Assembly (NCBI RefSeq): GCF_003367505.1
Contig: NZ_PXXX01000016.1
Location: 1-64,000, forward strand
DNA from: Lysinibacillus capsici
Lineage (GTDB): Bacteria; Bacillota; Bacilli; Bacillales_A; Planococcaceae
Direction: 5' to 3'
Length of the DNA stretch: 64,000 nt
Shown here one piece after another: positions 17,342 through 26,172 of this stretch. Every line of letters begins with the position of its first letter. Positions within the stretch are counted from its first letter, which is position 1. Under the pieces are notes generated by a model. The model was not told the origin of the DNA. It searched no databases and saw nothing but the letters and a program-made list of their open reading frames with translations. The translations under genes were made by a program, and so were the position numbers.

Positions 17342-18928
17342 TTAATAAGGCTCAGCATCGTGTCCTTTATTCATGGCATCTTGAGGTGCTTGATCACCAT
17401 TGATATTGCCAAGTGGTTTTGATGCAGAGGAATCTTTTTTAGCGTTGTGCAAACCTTCCTTGAGTAAGCGACCATATTCTTCGTCGGCTTCTTGTGCCAA
17501 AACAATCATGGCATTTTGAATATCCTCATGACAGACCGATAGATCACGTATTAAATTTGTAAGAAGTTCTTCGCGTTCCCACTGTTCAAAGTTACGATAG
17601 GTTTCACCAGCCTGTTTCGTATTACTTTGACGATCAATCGATTCACGAACAAGGTTCCCTTCAATGTATGGTGTATATTCTTTACCAGCTTGTGTTGCTT
17701 CCTTTAATCCATTCAGCATGGATGGCTCATAATTAATATGTGGATTTTGTCCAGGTGCCAAATCACGCTTATACATCATTTGCCCACCATGTTGATTGGT
17801 CGCTACACGTTTTTTTGGTGCATTAATTGGAAGCTGTAAGTAGTTGGCGCCTACACGATGGCGTTGTGTATCAGAATAAGAGAAAGTACGACCTTGCAAC
17901 ATTTTATCATCAGAGAAGTCTAAGCCATCAACAAGCACCCCTGTCCCGAAAGTAGCCTGTTCCACCTCAGCAAAATAGTCTTCAGGGTTTTTGTTTAACA
18001 CCATTTTGCCAACTGGATACCATGGAAATTGATCGTTTGGCCAAAGCTTTGTATCATCCAATGGATCAAAATCAAGCTCAGGGTGTGAACCATCCTCCAT
18101 AATTTGAACATGTAGCTCCCATTCGGGGAAGTCTCCACGTTCGATAGCATCATATAAATCTTGTGTAGCATGATTGAAATTTTTCTGTTGGATTTCTTCT
18201 GCTTCTTTTTGTGTTAAATTTTTAATACCTTGTAGCGGTTCCCAATGATATTTGACAAGGACTGCCTTGCCTTCACTATTCACCCACTTGTACGTATTAA
18301 CCCCAGAGCCCTGCATCATACGATAATTTGCTGGAATCCCCCAAGGAGAGTAAACGAATGTTACCATATGGAAGGTTTCTGGTGAGCTAGCACAAAAATC
18401 AAAAAAACGTTCAACGTTTTGAATATTAGTAATGGGATCAGGCTTAAAAGCATGAATCATATCTGGAAATTTGAGCGCATCACGAATAAAGAAGATCTTT
18501 AAATTATTGCCCACTAAATCCCAATTGCCATCCTCTGTATAAAACTTTACTGCAAAACCGCGGGGATCACGCAATGTTTCTGGGGAGTGACCACCATGTA
18601 TAACAGTTGAAAAACGCACAAAGACAGGTGTTTTTTTCCCTTTATCCTGAAAGACTTTTGCACGTGTATACTTAGAGATAGGTTCATTGCCAAGAACACC
18701 ATAGGTTTCAAAATACCCATGTGCTCCAGCTCCACGAGCATGCACAACCCGTTCTGGAACTCGCTCTCTATCAAAATGACTCATCTTCTCTAGAAAATCA
18801 TAATTTTCCAATGTTGCAGGACCTCGATTACCGACTGTTCGCAAATTTTGATTGTTGGTAATTGGATGTCCCTGTCTGTTGGTCAATGTCATATCTTGCT
18901 CATGTGTTGCATCATCTTGCTGTGTCAT
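17342..18928 (-). CDS. Catalase (haem, monofunctional)
   Basis: A 528-residue haem catalase that converts hydrogen peroxide to water and oxygen. The distal His63 lies in [12 protein letters not shown], the distal Asn in the GNWDLVGNN segment, and the proximal haem-ligand Tyr in [12 protein letters not shown]. The [17 protein letters not shown] segment resembles the longer Bacillus KatX-type enzymes rather than the short KatA, though I cannot assign the paralogue. The ATG follows GAAAGGGG. It is monocistronic with bidirectional terminators. No PerR box was seen upstream. Confidence 0.96.
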   Translation of the reverse strand: MTQQDDATHEQDMTLTNRQGHPITNNQNLRTVGNRGPATLENYDFLEKMSHFDRERVPERVVHARGAGAHGYFETYGVLGNEPISKYTRAKVFQDKGKKTPVFVRFSTVIHGGHSPETLRDPRGFAVKFYTEDGNWDLVGNNLKIFFIRDALKFPDMIHAFKPDPITNIQNVERFFDFCASSPETFHMVTFVYSPWGIPANYRMMQGSGVNTYKWVNSEGKAVLVKYHWEPLQGIKNLTQKEAEEIQQKNFNHATQDLYDAIERGDFPEWELHVQIMEDGSHPELDFDPLDDTKLWPNDQFPWYPVGKMVLNKNPEDYFAEVEQATFGTGVLVDGLDFSDDKMLQGRTFSYSDTQRHRVGANYLQLPINAPKKRVATNQHGGQMMYKRDLAPGQNPHINYEPSMLNGLKEATQAGKEYTPYIEGNLVRESIDRQSNTKQAGETYRNFEQWEREELLTNLIRDLSVCHEDIQNAMIVLAQEADEEYGRLLKEGLHNAKKDSSASKPLGNINGDQAPQDAMNKGHDAEPY

Positions 18929-19012
18929 AGTATGACCCCTTTCCTATAGATACTTCCATTTTGTCCTTGAAAGGGGCAAACTAGTCATCCAAATTATCCC
19001 TTTGAACTACTT

Positions 19013-19047
19013 AAAAAAGCTCTCCATACATAAATGTAGGAGAGCCC
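19013..19047 (-). terminator. Terminator (minus strand)
   Basis: GCTCTCC with ATACAT pairs with ATGTAGGAGAGC; on the minus strand the stem is followed by a T run. It lies about 180 bases beyond the end of the gene at 19226. A further GC hairpin (ACTCGGG/CCCGAGT at 19197-19225) directly follows that gene's stop codon but lacks a T tract. Confidence 0.8.
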
Positions 19048-19225
19048 TGGATGGCGTTTTCAAATGGAATCAAGTTGTTTTGAGTATGGCCATTGCTTAT
19101 AGTTGGTCATTAGTCATCGGTCATACAGTAACAGGTAACTTGTTATTGGTTTTTAACTAATTAGCTGAAAAGCTAGATTTGAAAACAGCACATCCAACTC
19201 GGGTTGGAGTCTCACCGTCCCGAGT

Positions 19226-19735
19226 CTAGAAATAACGGGAATCGTCAAAGTTAATTTGAATACTGTAATTTTTTGAATTAATAAGATTAGATAGCTTATG
19301 TGCATCTTTTTCAAGCTTTGTAGCTCGTTCTCTATATTCATCTGGCTCATACAAAGCGATTTCATATAACATTGTATTTTCGCCATAGCCAAATCTTACA
19401 CTCTCTTTTTCTCGCATACTGAAATCTTTACACATATCAGCCTCGGCACGAAGTTGTGTTGCTAGTTCGATGGCTTCTACTAGTGCTAGCTTTTGACCTT
19501 TAAAGTCTACTGTGTTTTGGATGTTTGCTTCGTAAACGAGGCGGTCTAATGTACGAGTATCTAGACGAACTTGGGCTAAGTCAGCTTCAATAAGGGGGAG
19601 TGCTCGATTACTTGTTTTAGGGGCTTGTCCCTTTTCAACTGTTACAAAGGCACTGCGATGTAGTTCGTTTACTAGCTCTTGAGTTTTCTTTCCTAAAATA
19701 CTTTTTAGTTTAACAGCTTCTGCAAGATTAATCAC
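19226..19735 (-). CDS. DIP1984/septicolysin-like conserved protein
   Basis: The 169-residue product is mostly helical and charged, with a probable coiled coil at about 1-60, and ends in the INFDDSRYF segment. The start NLAEAVKLKSILGKKTQELV and the layout of long helices resemble the DIP1984 family, whose function is not known. The start is GTG at 19735 behind AAAGGACGTG. It follows the B3/B4-domain gene by 15 bases on the same strand, so the two are likely co-transcribed. The family call is moderate and no activity should be inferred. Confidence 0.68.
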   Translation of the reverse strand: MINLAEAVKLKSILGKKTQELVNELHRSAFVTVEKGQAPKTSNRALPLIEADLAQVRLDTRTLDRLVYEANIQNTVDFKGQKLALVEAIELATQLRAEADMCKDFSMREKESVRFGYGENTMLYEIALYEPDEYRERATKLEKDAHKLSNLINSKNYSIQINFDDSRYF

Positions 19736-19750
19736 GAAAACACGTCCTTT

Positions 19751-20440
19751 TTATAGTGTTATAGATGGTACATCATTTGATATAATTGCGATTTGATAAT
19801 GTCCGCCATGAATTTGATTAAACATTTTCCCAGCTGACGCTAGCAGTCCATTCGCTGCGTCATTTGTTAAGGAAGGGCGGAAATAAAAAATATGTAACGC
19901 ATCAGTTGTTTCCTCTGTGACAGCTGTGCGTTTAGAATCAACAAAAGGTGAGCCAAATGCTCCTACCTCATCACGACTATACAGAATATTTTCTAATGTG
20001 TTAAAGCGCCCATTCAAACCTTCATAACCAATCTCGTCATGACCAAGATCAATTGTTACAAACCCTTTGATTTGAGCAACATCATATAGCCCAATTGGCA
20101 TTTCATATTGAAGTGAAAAGAAATTATTTAAATCAACACCTGAATGAATTGGCGTTAAATAGTTTTGCTTACTAATTCGACGCATAAGGCTTTCTGCTGA
20201 GTGACGATAGCGGTTTGGATCAGCACCAAGCTTTTTCCAAATCTGTCGCCATTCTGCGATCCCCTCACGCTGTGTTACAGGAAGTTCCTGCATTTCAAGA
20301 AAAAGATTTTCCTGATACAATTGCATACGCCCTTTAATCATTTGAGGGGATTCTGCTACAACAATTTTGGTATAATGAATAATGCCGATTTTTAGCTCGG
20401 GATGTTGTGTTAATAGAGTTGGGTTAATGGAAATTTCCAA
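19751..20440 (-). CDS. B3/B4 tRNA-binding-domain protein
   Basis: The 229 residues match stand-alone B3/B4 domains, the editing domain of the phenylalanyl-tRNA synthetase beta chain. The typical stretches WRQIWKKLGADPNRYRHSAE (about 64-83), DLNNFFSLQYEMPIGLYD (about 103-120) and the FRPSLTNDAA tail are present. Such proteins may clear mischarged tRNA, but their role in Bacillales is unproven. The start is TTG at 20440 with AGGTGAT upstream. It diverges from queG with 59 bases between the starts. Confidence 0.85.
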   Translation of the reverse strand: MEISINPTLLTQHPELKIGIIHYTKIVVAESPQMIKGRMQLYQENLFLEMQELPVTQREGIAEWRQIWKKLGADPNRYRHSAESLMRRISKQNYLTPIHSGVDLNNFFSLQYEMPIGLYDVAQIKGFVTIDLGHDEIGYEGLNGRFNTLENILYSRDEVGAFGSPFVDSKRTAVTEETTDALHIFYFRPSLTNDAANGLLASAGKMFNQIHGGHYQIAIISNDVPSITL

Positions 20441-20499
20441 TGAACATCACCTACTTTATCTATTTCTAATATTGTACCATGTAAGGAGTTGGAAATAAA

Positions 20500-21630
20500 A
20501 TGAACATACACGACCTACAACGTGATTTTGTGGCATATGCGATGTCCATTGGTGTTGATAAAATAGGTTTTACAACAGCAGCTCCCTTTACAGAATTAAA
20601 AAACAGATTGCGTCGCCAGCAGGAGCTTGGCTATCAGTCTGGATTTGAAGAAAGTGATATTCAAAAACGTACAGAACCCCTTCAATTACTAGATGAAGCA
20701 GAGAGTATTGTAGCGATAGCTGTGGCTTACCCTTCACGTATGCAAAATGCACCAATTGGTAAAAGGGGTGCGCGACGTGGAATTTTCTGCCGTGCTTCAT
20801 GGGGTGTCGATTATCATACAGCATTACGTGAGCGTTTAAAGCTATTATCCACTTGGCTTGAGGAACATGTCAAAGGTGTACGTATTGAATCAATGGTTGA
20901 TACAGGAGCCCTTGTAGATCGGGCGGTAGCTGAACGTGCAGGCATTGGGTGGAGCGGAAAAAATTGCTCGATTATAACGCCTGAATTTGGTTCCTATGTG
21001 TATTTAGGAGAGCTCATTACAAATATTCCATTTGCGCCAGATAAGCCAATGGAGGATGAATGCGGAGATTGTCGACTGTGCTTGGATGTTTGTCCAACGG
21101 GAGCCTTAATTCAAGGTGGACAATTGGATGCACAGCGTTGTATTGCTTTTCTGACTCAAACGAAGGGTACATTACCAGATGAGTTTCGTAGTCATATCGG
21201 TAATCGACTCTATGGCTGTGATACATGCCAGACAGTATGTCCTAAAAATAAAGGGAAAATTAATTGGATTCATGAAGAATTTATACCAGATTCAGAGCTA
21301 GCCAAACCATTATTGACACCGCTTTTAACGATTACTAATCGGGAATTTAAGGGGAGATTTGGTCATGTTTCAGGCTCATGGCGTGGAAAAAAGCCTATCC
21401 AGCGTAATGCCATCTTGGCACTTGCTCATTTTAAAGAGGAAGCCGCCATACCAGATTTGATTGCTCTACTTCATAAAGATGACCGTCCTGTCATTCGAGG
21501 CACAGCCGCATGGGCTTTGGGTAAGATTGGCGGGGATACTGCACAAACTGCCTTACATGAAGCAGAAGCTACAGAGCAGGACGAAGAAGTGCGAAGTGAA
21601 ATTTATAAAGGGTTGCAGTTTTTTAAGTAG
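20500..21630 (+). CDS. queG: Epoxyqueuosine reductase QueG
   Basis: QueG performs the last step of queuosine biosynthesis, reducing epoxyqueuosine in tRNA with cobalamin and two [4Fe-4S] clusters. The 376 residues show the catalytic Asp134 (VDTG), the cluster cysteines C188, C191, C194, C198 and C214, C240, C243, C247, and a C-terminal HEAT-like repeat region (about 305-376) that the longer QueG forms use to bind tRNA. The ATG follows TAAGGAG. It is followed by another tRNA-modification gene, trmL, though with 163 bases between them. Confidence 0.96.
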   Translation: MNIHDLQRDFVAYAMSIGVDKIGFTTAAPFTELKNRLRRQQELGYQSGFEESDIQKRTEPLQLLDEAESIVAIAVAYPSRMQNAPIGKRGARRGIFCRASWGVDYHTALRERLKLLSTWLEEHVKGVRIESMVDTGALVDRAVAERAGIGWSGKNCSIITPEFGSYVYLGELITNIPFAPDKPMEDECGDCRLCLDVCPTGALIQGGQLDAQRCIAFLTQTKGTLPDEFRSHIGNRLYGCDTCQTVCPKNKGKINWIHEEFIPDSELAKPLLTPLLTITNREFKGRFGHVSGSWRGKKPIQRNAILALAHFKEEAAIPDLIALLHKDDRPVIRGTAAWALGKIGGDTAQTALHEAEATEQDEEVRSEIYKGLQFFK

Positions 21631-21699
21631 TATTGGATGTAGAAGCAATTGACTAACTACAGTTTAATGTAGGGATGAAATCAATTACTTGGAGTTCCT

Positions 21700-21873
21700 A
21701 TGATTGAGAGCGGATCCGCTCCAAAAGAGGAAGGCTTCGTTAACTTTTTAAAGAGTCAGCTTAAAGAATTTTTTAATAAGGAAGTGTGTCGTTATGCCAT
21801 TGCATATCGTTTTATATCAACCAGAAATACCAGCCAATACGGGGAATATTGCACGTACCTGTGCGGGTACTAA
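21700..21873 (+). CDS. Putative 57-residue protein overlapping trmL
   Basis: The ATG has TTGGAG 4-9 bases upstream and the first 27 codons lie in the queG-trmL gap. The peptide begins MIESGSAPKEEGFVNFLKSQ and continues as an amphipathic helix. The last 26 codons overlap the start of trmL in another frame, which makes the C-terminal half doubtful. I do not recognise it. It may be a translated leader that couples to trmL, the decayed start of a lost gene, or chance. Confidence 0.28.
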   Translation: MIESGSAPKEEGFVNFLKSQLKEFFNKEVCRYAIAYRFISTRNTSQYGEYCTYLCGY

Positions 21874-22267
21874 TACATCGCTCCATTTAATTCGTCCGCT
21901 AGGTTTTTCAACGGATGATAAAATGCTGAAACGGGCGGGCTTAGATTATTGGCATAGTGTAAATATTGTCTATCATGATTCACTTGAGGATTTTATAGAG
22001 TACTCTAAAAATGGAGATGTTTATTTAATCGAAACATACAGTGATGAGCCGTTTACGAAAAATGATTTTAGTGATCAAGACCGAGATATTTATTTTATGT
22101 TCGGAAAAGAAACTACAGGTTTGCCGAAGGACTTTGCTTATGAACGCCGAGATATGTGTTTACGTATTCCACAAAGTGATCATGTGCGATCACTTAATTT
22201 GTCCAATACGGCTGCAATTGTTATTTATGAGGCATTACGTCAACAAGGATATCCAGGGTTACATTAA
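21794..22267 (+). CDS. trmL: tRNA (cytidine(34)-2'-O)-methyltransferase TrmL
   Basis: TrmL is a SPOUT-class enzyme that methylates the wobble ribose of leucine tRNAs using SAM. The 157-residue length and motifs fit: N-terminal LYQPEIPANTGNIARTC (7-23), GKETTGLP (about 109-116), and the knotted C-terminal LRIPQSDHVRSLNLSNTAAI. The ATG follows AAGGAAG at 10-11 bases. B. subtilis calls this gene cspR. It forms a functional theme with queG, since both modify the anticodon wobble position. Confidence 0.95.
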   Translation: MPLHIVLYQPEIPANTGNIARTCAGTNTSLHLIRPLGFSTDDKMLKRAGLDYWHSVNIVYHDSLEDFIEYSKNGDVYLIETYSDEPFTKNDFSDQDRDIYFMFGKETTGLPKDFAYERRDMCLRIPQSDHVRSLNLSNTAAIVIYEALRQQGYPGLH

Positions 22268-22301
22268 AAAGCAGTTCTCCGCTTGTGAGAACTACTTTTT
22301 A
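22266..22301. terminator. Bidirectional terminator after trmL
   Basis: AAAAAGCAGTTCTC pairs with GAGAACTACTTTTT with one mismatch, overlapping the trmL stop and 4 bases from the end of the convergent gene. Confidence 0.87.
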
Positions 22302-22304
22302 ATA

Positions 22305-23150
22305 TTAAAACTTTAATAACACAACATTCCCCGCTGGATCCTCTGTTTGGAACCCTCCGACGATTTCCGTAACGGGTGCACCTATACCACGAAGATTATC
22401 TTTCATAGTTGCCGCTTGTTCTTCGTTATCTAAACGCAATGAGAACGTTTTTAAGCCAACTTGATTTTTTCCAAGCTTTGGTGCATTCTCTGAGTGCCAA
22501 GTATTTAAGCCGATATGATGATGGTAACGGCCTGTAGAAATAAATAATGCTTGGGACCCGTAGCGTGTGACAATATCATAACCTAATCCCTTTGTATAAA
22601 ATTGCTCGGCTTCAGCCAAGTTAGAGACCGATAAATGAATATGGCCCATTACTGTGCCAGCAGGCAGACCAAGCCAGTTGCCATCGCCCTCTTCTAAAAT
22701 AGAACGAATATTGAGTGGTTCTGTCACCATATGCACCTGATTGTTATGCCATGTCCATTCACTTTCAGGACGATCTGCATAAATCTCGATTCCATTATGA
22801 TCAGAATCATTTAAATAGAGTGCTTCACTTACAGCATGATCAGAAGCCCCAAGGTACACACCTTTTTCGTGAAAATGAGAAATAACATTAGCTAAGTCAC
22901 GTCGACTAGGTAATAATAGGGCGAAGTGATAAAGTCCTGTCGTCATGCTAAGCTTATCTTCTACGGTTTTAGGCTGAACAAGAGTTAATAGAGCTGTTTC
23001 TCCATCGGCAGTTAACATAGCTTTATGTGAATCTTGTTGTAACACCTTAAAGCCAATAATTTCTTGATAAAAGGTTAAAGAGCGGTGTAAATCACTCACT
23101 TTTATTTCAACATTCGTTACATAGGTGTTAGGTTTTTCATGAAAATGCAT
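22305..23150 (-). CDS. VOC-family ring-cleavage dioxygenase-like protein (CatE/YfiE type)
   Basis: The 281-residue protein has two tandem VOC modules (about 10-125 and 155-275). Probable Fe(II) ligands are His157 in HIHLSV and a C-terminal Glu, and the stretch GLNTWHSE is typical of Bacillus catechol-2,3-dioxygenase-like proteins. The ATG at 23150 follows TTGGAGG at 8 bases; a longer frame from 23183 has no ribosome site. B. subtilis CatE of similar length is induced by catechol and quinone stress. An imperfect inverted repeat upstream would suit a MarR or HxlR-type repressor. Whether it cleaves catechol is not shown. Confidence 0.84.
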   Translation of the reverse strand: MHFHEKPNTYVTNVEIKVSDLHRSLTFYQEIIGFKVLQQDSHKAMLTADGETALLTLVQPKTVEDKLSMTTGLYHFALLLPSRRDLANVISHFHEKGVYLGASDHAVSEALYLNDSDHNGIEIYADRPESEWTWHNNQVHMVTEPLNIRSILEEGDGNWLGLPAGTVMGHIHLSVSNLAEAEQFYTKGLGYDIVTRYGSQALFISTGRYHHHIGLNTWHSENAPKLGKNQVGLKTFSLRLDNEEQAATMKDNLRGIGAPVTEIVGGFQTEDPAGNVVLLKF

Positions 23151-23185
23151 TTTGAATACCTCCAAATAGTTATCTTTTTTCATTA

Positions 23186-23202
23186 AGTTACTTTATGTAA
23201 GT
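23186..23202 (-). promoter_or_regulatory. Candidate operator of the dioxygenase gene
   Basis: AGTTACTTTATGTAAGT is symmetric at 12 of 16 paired positions and lies 36 bases upstream of the start codon. It is a plausible MarR/HxlR-type site by shape and position only. Confidence 0.38.
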
Positions 23203-23245
23203 TAGTTTATTTTAAAAATAAAGGAAAGTCAAGTATTTCTATTGT

Positions 23246-23297
23246 TCCACAAAAAAAGAAAATCACTAAGCTTTTCGAAAAGCTTAGTGATTTTCTT
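23246..23297 (-). terminator. Terminator with perfect 42-base palindrome
   Basis: Bases 23256-23297 are a perfect inverted repeat with 21-base arms centred on TC/GA, with a T run beyond it on the minus strand. It starts 7 bases after the stop of the 30-residue gene and ends its transcript. Confidence 0.88.
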
Positions 23298-23303
23298 GAG
23301 ATA

Positions 23304-23396
23304 TTATTTGTCAGCTTTGTAGTCGCCTTCGTATCCAGCAGTGAAAATAGCTGTTAAGAAAGCAACTGTTACACCAATGATTAATAATAATTTCAT
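23304..23396 (-). CDS. Small membrane protein (30 aa)
   Basis: This 30-codon gene reads MKLLLIIGVTVAFLTAIFTA and then GYEGDYKADK, which is one membrane helix followed by a charged tail. The support is strong for so small a gene: GAGGAGGG lies 7 bases before the ATG, codon use is like the neighbours, and a perfect terminator follows the stop. I do not recognise the family. The tail would face the outside or the cytoplasm depending on insertion. It is a single transcription unit between the dioxygenase-like gene and a small soluble gene. Confidence 0.75.
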   Translation of the reverse strand: MKLLLIIGVTVAFLTAIFTAGYEGDYKADK

Positions 23397-23541
23397 GGAA
23401 GTAACCCTCCTCATGTTATAAAGAAATCTCTTTTTAGTATAGCCTATCTACTTTAAAAATGAAACGACATAGCAGAATAAAATATGTCAGAAATGGTTCA
23501 AACAGCTTGATATCGGGAAAACTAAAAGTGAGGTGATTAGT

Positions 23542-23712
23542 ATGGAAAAAAAGGTGCCAAATATTGAAAATGGGACAATGGTGAGAGATATGAAAGAATT
23601 AAAAGATTTGGGCAAGCAGATGGAGCATTTACGTGATGGTCTAGAGCTTGCGGAGGATGAGCGAATCGCTGATCCAATTCAATTGGAAGATGTTGAACAG
23701 AAGAAAAAGTAG
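23542..23712 (+). CDS. Small charged protein of unknown function (56 aa)
   Basis: The 56 codons begin MEKKVPNIENGTMVRDMKEL and end with EDVEQKKK; the product is soluble, highly charged and probably helical, with a heptad-like pattern at about 18-40. AGTGAGGTG provides a ribosome site 6-7 bases before the ATG. It is not recognised. It lies about 80 bases upstream of the aldo/keto reductase gene on the same strand without an obvious terminator between them, so the two could share a transcript. Confidence 0.65.
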   Translation: MEKKVPNIENGTMVRDMKELKDLGKQMEHLRDGLELAEDERIADPIQLEDVEQKKK

Positions 23713-23791
23713 TATATAAACCAGCCGCTTTATTTTTCTTAAATCCAATTTTTTGTATAATGGAACGAGGATAAGAAAGGGGTTGTGCTTT

Positions 23792-24622
23792 TTGAATTTA
23801 CAATCAACGAAAACATTATCAAATGGTGTAGAAATGCCTCGTTTTGGCTTAGGTGTTTACAAAATGACAGAACGTGAGGAAACATTACAGGCTATTGATA
23901 AAGCACTTCAATACGGTTATCGAGCTATTGATACAGCATCCTTATATGGGAATGAGGTAGAAGTAGGAGAAGCTATTCGTCATTCAGGCATTCGTCGTGA
24001 AGATATTTTTGTTACAACAAAAGTATGGAATAATGACCAAGGATATGATGCAACATTACGTGCTTTTGAGGTTTCGCTAAAGAATTTAAATATGGATTAC
24101 CTAGATTTATATTTAACACATTGGGCTGTCCCTGAAACATTTGAAGAAACATATCGAGCTATTGAGCGCCTTTACGATGAAAAATTAATTCGCTCAACAG
24201 GTGTATCGAATCATCATGAGCATCATTTAGAAAAAATATTGGCTAAGGCAAATACTGCACCGATGGTTAATCAAGTGGAGGTACATCCGTATTTACAACA
24301 GCAGCCATTAAGGGCATTTTGTAGTGAACACCAAATTGCTGTTACTGCATGGTCTCCACTAGGACGTGGTGGTGTACTTGCTGATCCTACCATTATTGAG
24401 ATTGGGAAAGAAATCGATAAAACCCCTGCTCAGGTAGTACTGCGTTGGCATTTACAAAATGATACACTCGTTATTCCCAAATCCGTAACACCGAGCCGAA
24501 TTGAGGAAAACGCACAGATTTTTGATTTTGAATTAACCCAAGATCAAATGGAGAAAATGGCAACATTAAATCGTAACCAACGATTTGGACAAGATCCTGA
24601 TCATTTTAAATTTGATTTTTAA
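23792..24622 (+). CDS. Aldo/keto reductase (YvgN/YtbE type)
   Basis: A 276-residue NADPH-dependent reductase with the AKR tetrad Asp47, Tyr52, Lys77 and His110, and the C-terminal cofactor motif IPKSVTPSRI (about 229-238). Length and sequence pattern (NGVEMPRFGLGVYKM at the start) are very close to B. subtilis YvgN, a glyoxal/methylglyoxal reductase. The start is TTG at 23792, 9 bases after GAAAGGGG; an upstream ATG in frame has no ribosome site. The likely role is detoxifying reactive aldehydes. Confidence 0.92.
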   Translation: MNLQSTKTLSNGVEMPRFGLGVYKMTEREETLQAIDKALQYGYRAIDTASLYGNEVEVGEAIRHSGIRREDIFVTTKVWNNDQGYDATLRAFEVSLKNLNMDYLDLYLTHWAVPETFEETYRAIERLYDEKLIRSTGVSNHHEHHLEKILAKANTAPMVNQVEVHPYLQQQPLRAFCSEHQIAVTAWSPLGRGGVLADPTIIEIGKEIDKTPAQVVLRWHLQNDTLVIPKSVTPSRIEENAQIFDFELTQDQMEKMATLNRNQRFGQDPDHFKFDF

Positions 24623-24632
24623 AAAAAGAATA

Positions 24633-24665
24633 AATCCCGCACTCCTATAGAGGCGGGATTTTTCT
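24633..24665. terminator. Bidirectional terminator
   Basis: AATCCCGC and GCGGGATT pair around 12 bases, followed by TTTT. It lies between the convergent aldo/keto reductase and pseudouridine synthase genes. Confidence 0.87.
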
Positions 24666-25504
24666 TATTGCTCGTCCTTGACGATAATACGTTTATTTAA
24701 AAAAGGATGGTCAAATTCTAATTGAATGGCATGTAGTTCGTAGTCATCACTTACTGTTTCTCGTGCACCATACATTGTATCCCCAATAATTGGATGGCCA
24801 ATATAGGCTAAATGCACACGGATCTGATGTGTTCGCCCAGTCTCAAGTATGAGATGAACGACACAGGAATTTTTGTAACGCGCCACCACTTCATAGTGTG
24901 TTACAGCATGCTGTCCAGTTTTGGACACAACACGTCTTGTGGCATGGTGTCTGTCTTTGCCAATTGGTTCAGCAATCGTTCCAGAAGACGTTCGTAAGTT
25001 ACCTTGCACCTCTGCTGCATACGTACGAATAATGGTTTTTTCCTCAATCATTCGATCGAAAATGGACTTTGCTAAAGGGTGCTTTGCTACTAGTAATAAG
25101 CCCTGTGTCCCTTTATCAAGACGATGAACATGTTCAGCATAAATGCCACCCTGTTCTTTGATATGTGCCATGACATGGTTCATACATGTATGTGTATCAC
25201 GAGCATCATTAGGATGTGTTGCCATACCTTTTGGCTTTGATACGATTAAACAATGGTCATCCTCATAGACTACATCAATAGCACATACAGGTGTTGGTTT
25301 GTAGCTAGAAGTTGGAACAGGAAACGTAAATTTGATTATTGTTCCAGTTTGTAATGGTGTATTCCATTGAATCAGCTCATCATTTACCAATGTGATGGCT
25401 TTGGCCATACGCAATTCATGAACGAGTTTTTTACCGAGTCGCCAATGATTACGTAGCAATTCTTCCACACTTAAGTTATCTTCAGCAATTTCATAATGAA
25501 ACAT
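24665..25504 (-). CDS. RluA-family pseudouridine synthase
   Basis: The 279-residue enzyme isomerises uridine to pseudouridine in RNA. The catalytic Asp is in HRLDKGTQGLLL (about 130), and the family motif GRTHQIRVHL is near 225, followed by GHPIIGDTMYG. The N-terminal 70 residues look like a small S4-type RNA-binding domain. The ATG at 25504 follows GGAGGAAG; a longer frame from 25537 is less likely. Bacillus has several RluA paralogues and I cannot tell whether the target is 23S rRNA or tRNA. Confidence 0.92.
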   Translation of the reverse strand: MFHYEIAEDNLSVEELLRNHWRLGKKLVHELRMAKAITLVNDELIQWNTPLQTGTIIKFTFPVPTSSYKPTPVCAIDVVYEDDHCLIVSKPKGMATHPNDARDTHTCMNHVMAHIKEQGGIYAEHVHRLDKGTQGLLLVAKHPLAKSIFDRMIEEKTIIRTYAAEVQGNLRTSSGTIAEPIGKDRHHATRRVVSKTGQHAVTHYEVVARYKNSCVVHLILETGRTHQIRVHLAYIGHPIIGDTMYGARETVSDDYELHAIQLEFDHPFLNKRIIVKDEQ

Positions 25505-25558
25505 AGATCTTCCTCCGTAGAAAAAACCGTATTCCAAAGGTAGAACACGGTCTTTCGA

Positions 25559-25984
25559 TTATTTTGCAGCTTTAGAAGCTTTGATTAAATAAAAGCTTGC
25601 CCCTGCTATTAAAATAAATGCAGTTAATGCTAAAAACGGAATAGTAATAAAGCCTAACCAATTAATATATTGTCCTGTACAAGAAACTGCGCCACAGGAG
25701 GGGGCATTTTCAGCTAAAAAGCTAAGCTTTTGAATTCCGTAATGGTAAAGTGAAATACAGCCGCCAACCACAGAAAATACAGCTGTTGTGACAGCAATAC
25801 GTGCATTTTTTTGTATAAATGCTACTGTCGTCATTATAACAATTGGGTACATAAAAATACGTTGAATCCAACATAATTTACAAGGTTCATAATGACGAAT
25901 CTCAGAAAAATATAACGAACCTAGTGTTGCTATAGCAGAAACAATCCAAATAAATAATAAGCCATTTTCTTCTTTTTTAGACAT
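25559..25984 (-). CDS. bdbC: Disulfide-bond formation protein BdbC (DsbB family)
   Basis: A 141-residue quinone-linked membrane oxidase that re-oxidises the extracytoplasmic thiol oxidase BdbD. Four membrane segments are visible (about 8-26, 42-58, 64-82, 110-134). The first redox pair is Cys35-Cys38 (CKLC) and the second is Cys97-Cys102 (SCGAVSC), as in BdbC. The ATG at 25984 follows GAAGGGAAG. The usual partner bdbD is not adjacent, so the pair is split in this genome. In B. subtilis BdbC supports competence and secreted disulfide proteins. Confidence 0.93.
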   Translation of the reverse strand: MSKKEENGLLFIWIVSAIATLGSLYFSEIRHYEPCKLCWIQRIFMYPIVIMTTVAFIQKNARIAVTTAVFSVVGGCISLYHYGIQKLSFLAENAPSCGAVSCTGQYINWLGFITIPFLALTAFILIAGASFYLIKASKAAK

Positions 25985-26172
25985 ATTCAATCTTCCCTTC
26001 ATAAAACCATGTCCTTGTTCGATTATAGTGGTTCTAGTTTTATATGTAAATCAACTTACACAAAATAAGGTATGTGATGAATTTCAGTCTAAAGTATGAA
26101 CGGTGGAAGCAGACGCTTTCAATAGCTTAATGGTATCATTAACAATAGTAATGCTAAAGAAGAGGTGTTTTC

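Noticed and set aside
18929..19012. PerR box or SigB promoter for catalase
   Set aside because: No TTATAAT-type palindrome was found, and a GGGATA element has no convincing partner at the right spacing.
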